64,000 bases of DNA from Sipunculus nudus (lineage: Eukaryota > Annelida > Sipuncula > Golfingiida > Sipunculidae): contig CM049317.1 of assembly GCA_026874595.1 (NCBI GenBank), positions 22,142,882-22,206,881 on the forward strand, written 5' to 3'. The stretch's first letter is position 1, and each line of letters starts with the position of its first letter. The position numbers were made by a program, and so were the translations under genes. The notes under the pieces are model-generated. The model did not search any database. It saw nothing but the letters and a program-made list of their open reading frames with translations, and was not told the DNA's origin. Below, one piece after another: positions 60,101 to 64,000 of the stretch.

Positions 60101-62026
60101 TTAGTTTTAATGGACAGATTATGATTCAGTTGCATTTAAAATTAATTAAATAAAGCAAAATTAGATAATGATGAACATATTTTCAGAAGTGATATATCTA
60201 TGCCTGGAGTCTGGACACCTTGAGTGACAAATCAGCCATATCTGTCCTGGAATGTGGTGACATTTTTTCATGAAATCACCAAAGCCCACCAAACATGACA
60301 TCATAACTCATGACCCCCCTGCCTACAACATTCACAAATTAAAACCTGCCAAAAAGATCATCCTGATAGTAGTTTGCAATTTAGCATATTATCATAATTT
60401 GTTCCATTCCTTGATATTCACCAGTAGGTCATTTTGTATTAACATTTAGCCCTGAACAGGTAACAATGCATGTTGGTGGACCAGTCTACACTGACACGTG
60501 TAAACAAATATATGATACTTCATATACAAATATCATATTGTATATCATTTACTAATGATATACTGATGTTGCATGTCACTTTTCACAGATATATTTATAT
60601 ATGTGTGATAAAGTGTACATTGTCGTTATTGAATGTTACTGTTCATTAACAGGAGATGCTCGGTTAACTTGCCATTTATATTTCAATTCCTTCACCAGAT
60701 GATCAGACATTGTAGATAAAACTGCTAGTTTTGTGGCCAGGAATGGACCAGAGTTTGAGACACGTATCAGACAGAATGAATTGAACAACCCCAAATTCAA
60801 CTTCCTGAATCAGAATGACCCTTACCATGCATACTACCAGCATAAGGTCAAGGAGTTCAAAGAGGGCAAAGGTAAGAGGTCAACATTGTTGTCTGTATTA
60901 ACATATCAGTGATTAGCTTATTTTGTATGTCCATTTTATGGAGGGATAACACCTGTGGATGTCAGTCTGAGCATTAGCCATTATTTTGCAGTTTTTCTGC
61001 AAAAAATGGAAGTTTTGGATAATGTAACACATAGATTTTTGTGAATGGCAGTGAAATTATGGTGAATGGCCAATGTAACAGTTTTGGTCTTAATCAGCAA
61101 AATCTGGTTGTAGTGTATAACAGAGCAACACACCGGTTTACTTAAAACTTGAAATGTTGGCATGGACAGGAGTTACACATGGCATATGACATATGAAATG
61201 GTATCAGTAAACCAAAAGAGGTTTTTTGTTGATATTAAATAGTATAATTAAGGCTTAATGACAAACAAAGATTTATAAAGTCAACATGAAATGTTTGAAT
61301 GCCCTTTCAGATATAAGCAGGAGAAAGGGATTGCTTAATAAAATGTTTAACAAAATCTGTCCCCAGTCAACCAAATTATGCACATTGAGATTATTGTTTT
61401 AATGTATGGAATGCTCTTCAGTTGAAATGTGTTGTATGGCATTCCAAAATTTTGTGTTAATTAGTAAATAAATTGGTCAGGAAAAATATTAATAATCTGC
61501 ATGTTTTCTTTTTCATTTCAGCCCAGGAACCTGCAGCTCCAAAGGTAAGTTTTAATATGTTAAGTGTTTTTCTACCTATTCACCTCCCTATTTTTCTGCT
61601 TTTCGGTAAATATATTAATTGTAACAGAAATATTTCATCCTTCACATACTTAAATACTGTGTAATAAATATCTTCTTTTTATTAAAATTATGAAATAAAG
61701 ATAAAAATGCATATGTTTAATATGCCCTGTTAAGACAAATAAAGTGGTTTATATCAGTTGAATAAGTTAAGGATTTTTTATTTTCTCTATGAGTCTTGAT
61801 TGATTATATTGTTTATTAACAATACACATGGAATTATTAAAATAAAAAAAAGATTAATTTATTTTAAATTTTAGAGTGCTCTGTAAAATGTATTTCAGGC
61901 AACTCCCAGCCTTGCTTTGAAGCCAACTATTGAGCCCATCAAGGTAATTGAGCCTGTGGTCCCCAAAGAGCCTCCACCAGAGTTTGAGTTTATCGCAGAT
62001 CCACCATCAATATCAGCATTTGATCT
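51036..62026 (+). CDS. SF3A1: SF3A1, splicing factor 3a subunit 1, 5' part (four exons)
   Basis: Gene-level entry. Joined exons 51036-51129, 60707-60871, 61522-61544 and 61899-62026 encode the first 136 residues plus two bases. SF3A1 (yeast Prp21, SAP114/120) is a U2 snRNP component required for A-complex formation in the nucleus. The translation shows the conserved KPVIGIIYPPPEVR leader, then SURP1 (IVDKTASFVARNGPEFE through NPKFNFLNQNDPYHAYYQHK and VKEFKEGK), the AQEPAAPK linker, and EPPPEFEFIADPPSISAFDL before SURP2. SURP2, the SF1/SF3A3-binding region and the C-terminal ubiquitin-like domain must lie right of the window. The N-terminus is shorter than the proline-rich vertebrate one. Identity is near-unambiguous from these motifs. 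Introns are 9577, 650 and 354 bp. Confidence 0.97.
51216..53376. mobile_element. Mutator-like foldback element, 2.16 kb, 11-bp target duplication
   Basis: The element begins GCAATAAATAAAACTCGG and ends with its exact reverse complement. It is flanked by CTGTTTTACCG at 51205-51215 and 53377-53387. The inverted repeats run roughly 380 bp on each side (to about 51595 and from about 53000) and contain repeated CGGAAGTC/CTTCCG blocks at their outer and middle parts. The two arms differ at a noticeable fraction of positions, so the insertion is not recent. The middle is extremely AT-rich with no transposase. Long inverted repeats plus 8-11-bp duplications point to Mutator-like or foldback elements. 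It inserted in SF3A1 intron 1, 86 bp after exon 1. Confidence 0.85.
53558..54580. mobile_element. Outer element of a nested foldback pair
   Basis: A left block GTGTTTTGGGTA..GTGACGAAACA and ACGAAACACCC is mirrored at about 54508-54554. The right end extends into a perfect 22-bp palindrome built from GGTGTTTTGGG (54543-54564). AATGAGAG flanks the whole at 53550-53557 and 54581-54588, a candidate 8-bp duplication. The left end lacks the last 20-odd bases present on the right, so the exact left boundary is uncertain. The interior is interrupted by another element at 53777-54342. Confidence 0.6.
53777..54342. mobile_element. Inner foldback element with 9-bp target duplication
   Basis: A 566-bp element with about 90-bp inverted repeats, beginning TAGCCCGATTGAATCGGACT and ending with the reverse complement. 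The arms continue through CAATATTATTAG, CCCTGCCATATATTGAGTCC and TTTCTACAATATAAGCC. GGTCATAGC is present on both sides (53768-53776 and 54343-54351). Within each arm GGACTCAATAT and ATATTGAGTCC are themselves inverted, so each arm can also fold alone. The small frame at 54101-54343 reads through the right arm and is not a gene. A Mutator-like non-autonomous element is inferred. Confidence 0.85.
54589..54999. other. Intronic DNA
   Basis: No element assigned. A perfect 10-bp inverted repeat TTTTCCGTGA (54843-54852) and TCACGGAAAA (54873-54882) sits in a GC-richer patch. Confidence 0.4.
55005..56460 (+). repeat. Direct tandem duplication of about 675 bp with GTCCGTC-rich leader
   Basis: The first unit starts after TTTAGCTCAGCTGACTATAA and a CCGTCGTCCGTCC tract. 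It contains TTCGGCATA (about 55124), ACTGCCTAATATCAAAACCA, GGGCCCAAACATAATGCA (about 55372) and ACCATGGCACGTTT. The same blocks recur about 675-680 bp later (TTCGGCATA at about 55805, GGGCCCAAACATAATGCA at about 56046). Divergence between units is substantial. Similar AGCTCAGCTGAG plus GTCCGTC leaders are familiar from bivalve genomes, which is general recollection and not a search result. Confidence 0.75.
56461..59248. other. SF3A1 intron 1 DNA; small tandem duplication
   Basis: Mostly AT-rich with no exon. A diverged direct duplication of about 185 bp lies at 58195-58510, with paired blocks containing TAACCAG or TACAACCAG, ACAGACCTGACA and ATTTAAATATA. It produces a 172-codon minus-strand open frame (57943-58461) of low plausibility. 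Confidence 0.45.
59249..59998. mobile_element. hAT-type non-autonomous element
   Basis: A 750-bp element begins CAGGGTTGGGCCAGGTAC and ends CTACCTGAACCCAACCCGG. The subterminal regions carry many short GTACCTG/CAGGTAC repeats in both orientations, a frequent feature of hAT subterminal transposase-binding regions. Flanks CTCCAGCC and CTCCTGCT match at six of eight positions. The 147-codon frame at 59203-59646 is partly the repeat and not a recognised protein. Confidence 0.7.
59999..60706. other. SF3A1 intron 1, 3' part
   Basis: No element recognised. Ends in a polypyrimidine-containing acceptor region. The acceptor at 60706 lies ten bases after a stronger-looking CACCAG. Confidence 0.6.
60707..60871 (+). 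CDS. SF3A1: SF3A1 coding exon 2 (SURP1)
   Basis: Phase-1 to phase-1 exon of 165 bp encoding most of SURP1, from NIVDKTASFVARNGPEFE to KEFKEGK. Using the upstream CACCAG acceptor would bring in a stop codon in every compatible frame, so ATGATCAG|ACATTG is the functional site. Confidence 0.95.
60872..61521. other. SF3A1 intron 2
   Basis: A 650-bp GT-AG intron with no internal feature recognised. Confidence 0.8.
61522..61544 (+). CDS. SF3A1: SF3A1 coding exon 3, 23-bp microexon
   Basis: Between TTCATTTCAG and GTAAGT there are only 23 bases. They complete an Ala codon and encode QEPAAPK, matching the AQEP linker after SURP1 in animal SF3A1. Enters phase 1 and leaves phase 0. Skipping it would shift the frame. 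Confidence 0.93.
61545..61898. other. SF3A1 intron 3
   Basis: A 354-bp AT-rich GT-AG intron. No element recognised. Confidence 0.8.
61899..62026 (+). CDS. SF3A1: SF3A1 coding exon 4
   Basis: 128 bp after TGTATTTCAG, encoding ATPSLALKPTIEPIKVIEPV and then the conserved KEPPPEFEFIADPPSISAFD, with the donor CT|GTAAGT leaving phase 2. The next residue completes Leu before SURP2 in the following exon, which is outside the window. Confidence 0.95.
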
Positions 62027-62343
62027 GTAAGTATAAGGTTCAAGAAGTCAAATTACAGTCATCATCTTACATTATAATGTAACATTGGATGATGTAGAAT
62101 ATTATATTATTGTTGAATCAAAGTTTATAAAAATATACTGTGTTTGCAGAAAGATTTGTGAGCTCAGACATGCAATTTTGTGGTTTTGTAGTCATTGGCA
62201 GTATATTTACTATATTACTTAAAAGAATATTTATTTGTGAAGTTGGACACATTCTCAGCTAAAATCCTGAGCCCCATCCATACAGCTAAGTCCTTATTTT
62301 AAGCATCAGTGAAAGATAATATTGTGAATACCTGTTATTTGAA

Positions 62344-63411
62344 CAGGGTTGGGGTCAAATACAGTGTGCCAAATATAAATATAAATACAATAGCTGTTCT
62401 CCTCCAAATACAAATATAAGTGACAGAAGATAAATACAAATACAGAACATCAAATTCAGATACATTTTACAAGTGTGCAAATGTAGGTTATACAGAATAT
62501 TTTTTAATTTCCAGCACCATAAATATTAATGTCTAAGGGAGAAGTGAACCACTTGACTTGATGCTGTCTTTTTGATTGTTCAGAATATAGGTAGTAGTTA
62601 AATTTGAAATTATGGCAGATATGAATATGTACAGTGAAACTCCTACTTGTGGACAACTGAGTAAGGTGGACAACTCACTAATGCGGACACCAAAACTAAG
62701 TCCGTTCAATAATGCCTCTATATTGTGTTTAATGTTAACTCAGTAAAGCAGACAACTCACTGTCCCGGACAACGGACAAACTTTCCCGTCCGCCAGCGTG
62801 ATCCAGTACATATATCGACCCTCTAAAGCGGACAGACATCGCCAGTTCTATTTTTGTTTATATGTTTGCCGGGAGATGGCGCCCATAGTGTGACCATCCA
62901 TGAACTGCCGCTTGCTTAATTAGAAGATGAAGCATGGTAAATTGAGGTGAAACTGCCAAGATTAGTGTGCGAGGCCTAACTGATGTTTGTCTTTTTTTTT
63001 AATTATTATATTTTATAAATTGCAAGTGCATTTTTAAGCTATTGATTTAAATCAAATTGATGTATAGCCTATTTCAAATTAGGTGTACTATTTCAAATTA
63101 GGTGTACATTTAATAAAAACATAGGATATCAGAAACATTCAATGACGAATTGACACAGTATGCTAAACTCCTAAGCAGGACAACTCACTAATACGGACAA
63201 AATCCTCCAGTCCCTTGAGTGTCCGGCTTAGGGGTTTCACTGTAATTATATATATGTATTTATACAGTATATGATCTAATACATCAAATATTGAGATCAA
63301 ATACAAATACAAATATTATAATTTTGCACAACACAAATACAAATATAAATACAAATACATACTTTTACTGTATTTAAATACAAATACAAATCCATTTTTG
63401 ACTCCACCCTG
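62344..63411. mobile_element. hAT-type element (host of a nested MITE)
   Basis: Begins CAGGGTTGGGGTCAAATAC and ends ATTTTTGACTCCACCCTG. The flanks TATTTGAA and CATTTTAA match at six of eight positions. Subterminal regions are packed with AAATACAAAT repeats, in opposite functional positions at both ends. After subtracting the 611-bp nested element it would be about 455 bp, a non-autonomous hAT. Confidence 0.75.
62632..63242. mobile_element. pogo/Tigger-type MITE nested in the hAT element
   Basis: Begins CAGTGAAACTCCTACTTGTG and ends CCGGCTTAGGGGTTTCACTG, with TA on both sides. CAGTGAAAC with a TA target is the signature of pogo/Tigger elements. Inside, GACAACTCACTAAT..CGGACA repeats occur in direct and inverted orientation. 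No transposase remains. It must have inserted after the surrounding hAT element. Confidence 0.85.
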
Positions 63412-64000
63412 CATTTTAATATCTGTGAGTTTAAAGAAAGTATGGGACATGGTTATATACTTGTTCACATGTGAACAGATGAGTTGTTAGTGATGAAGAC
63501 TTGTCTGTAGTCCATTTGTCATTTCTTGCAAATATCAAACACTTGTTGATCTTTATTCAGTCAGTTCACATAAATGAGACATTCACTGGCCTGTTTGTTT
63601 GACTAGAAAATATTGATCTGATTAAATTAAGTATCACCAGATTTGCCAGGTAGATATGTCACTTCCTGATAGCAATACATCATAAAGATCCACTGGGTCC
63701 AAAATAAATGGTCATACCTTCTGTCCAACATTATAATATTTTGACTTTGTGACTGCATACTCTTTTAATTTGTGAAACAGTGGTTCAGGACCTTCCCAGC
63801 AGATGTCAGCATTGTGCTTTACACAGCTGACAGATACAATGATTTGTGCACCTGTCAAGATGTTGATAGTTAATTACAAAATTGAAAACTAGAGGGATGG
63901 CTGATGATTCATCTGCAGACTTTATCCATATATTCTACTTTAGCATTACCAGTAGGTTAATTTGTGTTTGTAGGGTGTTTTGTTTTATGGTTTAGAAATT

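Larger units (their letters stand above)
62027..64000. other. SF3A1 intron 4 (partial)
   Basis: Runs from the exon 4 donor to the window end. No exon matching the expected DLDVVKLTAQFVAR of SURP2 was found. It holds the nested hAT and pogo-type elements. Confidence 0.8.

Noticed and set aside
1-64000. CRISPR arrays, operons, rRNA or functional tRNA genes
   Set aside because: The repeats are minisatellites or transposons with no regular spacers, the genes are split by GT-AG introns, and the only tRNA-like sequences are SINE heads.

Overview
The window looks like AT-rich, intron-dominated genomic DNA from an invertebrate animal. A lophotrochozoan, most likely a bivalve mollusc, is favoured. 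That placement is inferred from the repeat landscape: elements with tandem cores and terminal hairpins resembling the Helentron-associated (HINE/pearl) elements described in bivalves, a GTCCGTC-type repeat, tRNA-derived SINEs, and abundant hAT, pogo, Harbinger and Mutator-like MITEs. No prokaryotic gene organisation, rRNA, CRISPR array or convincing functional tRNA gene was seen.

Only two protein-coding genes can be supported, and both run off the window. (1) A doublecortin-domain (DCX) gene lies on the minus strand. Its N-terminal coding exon (15234-14826, with 5'UTR back to an acceptor at about 15306) encodes a complete DCX domain. It ends in phase 1 at a strong donor. A phase-matched 114-bp candidate exon at 1282-1169 appears to begin the second DCX domain. 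The rest of the gene lies left of the window. (2) SF3A1, the splicing factor 3a subunit 1 of the U2 snRNP, lies on the plus strand. Four coding exons (51036-51129, 60707-60871, 61522-61544, 61899-62026) encode the N-terminal SURP1 module and linker through ISAFDL. Later exons lie right of the window. A GC-richer patch with an AAGATGGCGGC motif and a perfect CRE palindrome at 40.2-40.9 kb could be a promoter whose gene is not resolved.

Layout: 1-15.3 kb is DCX-gene intron with minisatellites, a 6.0-6.75 kb foldback, a small TA-flanked MITE, a minus-strand HINE-like element at 8.6-9.5 kb and a full-length SINE at 12.4-12.8 kb. 15.3-40 kb is upstream or first-intron DNA with three plus-strand HINE-like elements (17.4-19.0, 26.0-27.3, 30.1-31.7 kb), their tandem relatives, Harbinger-type MITEs, a LINE 3' end and two SINE fragments. 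40-51 kb holds the promoter-like patch, microsatellites, hAT pieces, a LINE RT fragment and the SF3A1 promoter. 51-64 kb is SF3A1 with a 9.6-kb first intron that has absorbed a 2.16-kb Mutator-like foldback element with an 11-bp target duplication, a nested pair of foldback elements, a 680-bp tandem duplication and a hAT element. The fourth intron carries a pogo-type MITE nested inside a hAT element.

The strongest candidate for something undescribed is the HINE-like family. Each element has a left terminal hairpin, inverted subterminal GTATC-type motifs, a tandem core with an 18-bp palindrome and nuclear-receptor half-sites, a CGG tract, and a right terminal hairpin. The architecture is conserved even in a copy whose sequence has diverged strongly. 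All calls are by eye; no database or alignment program was used.
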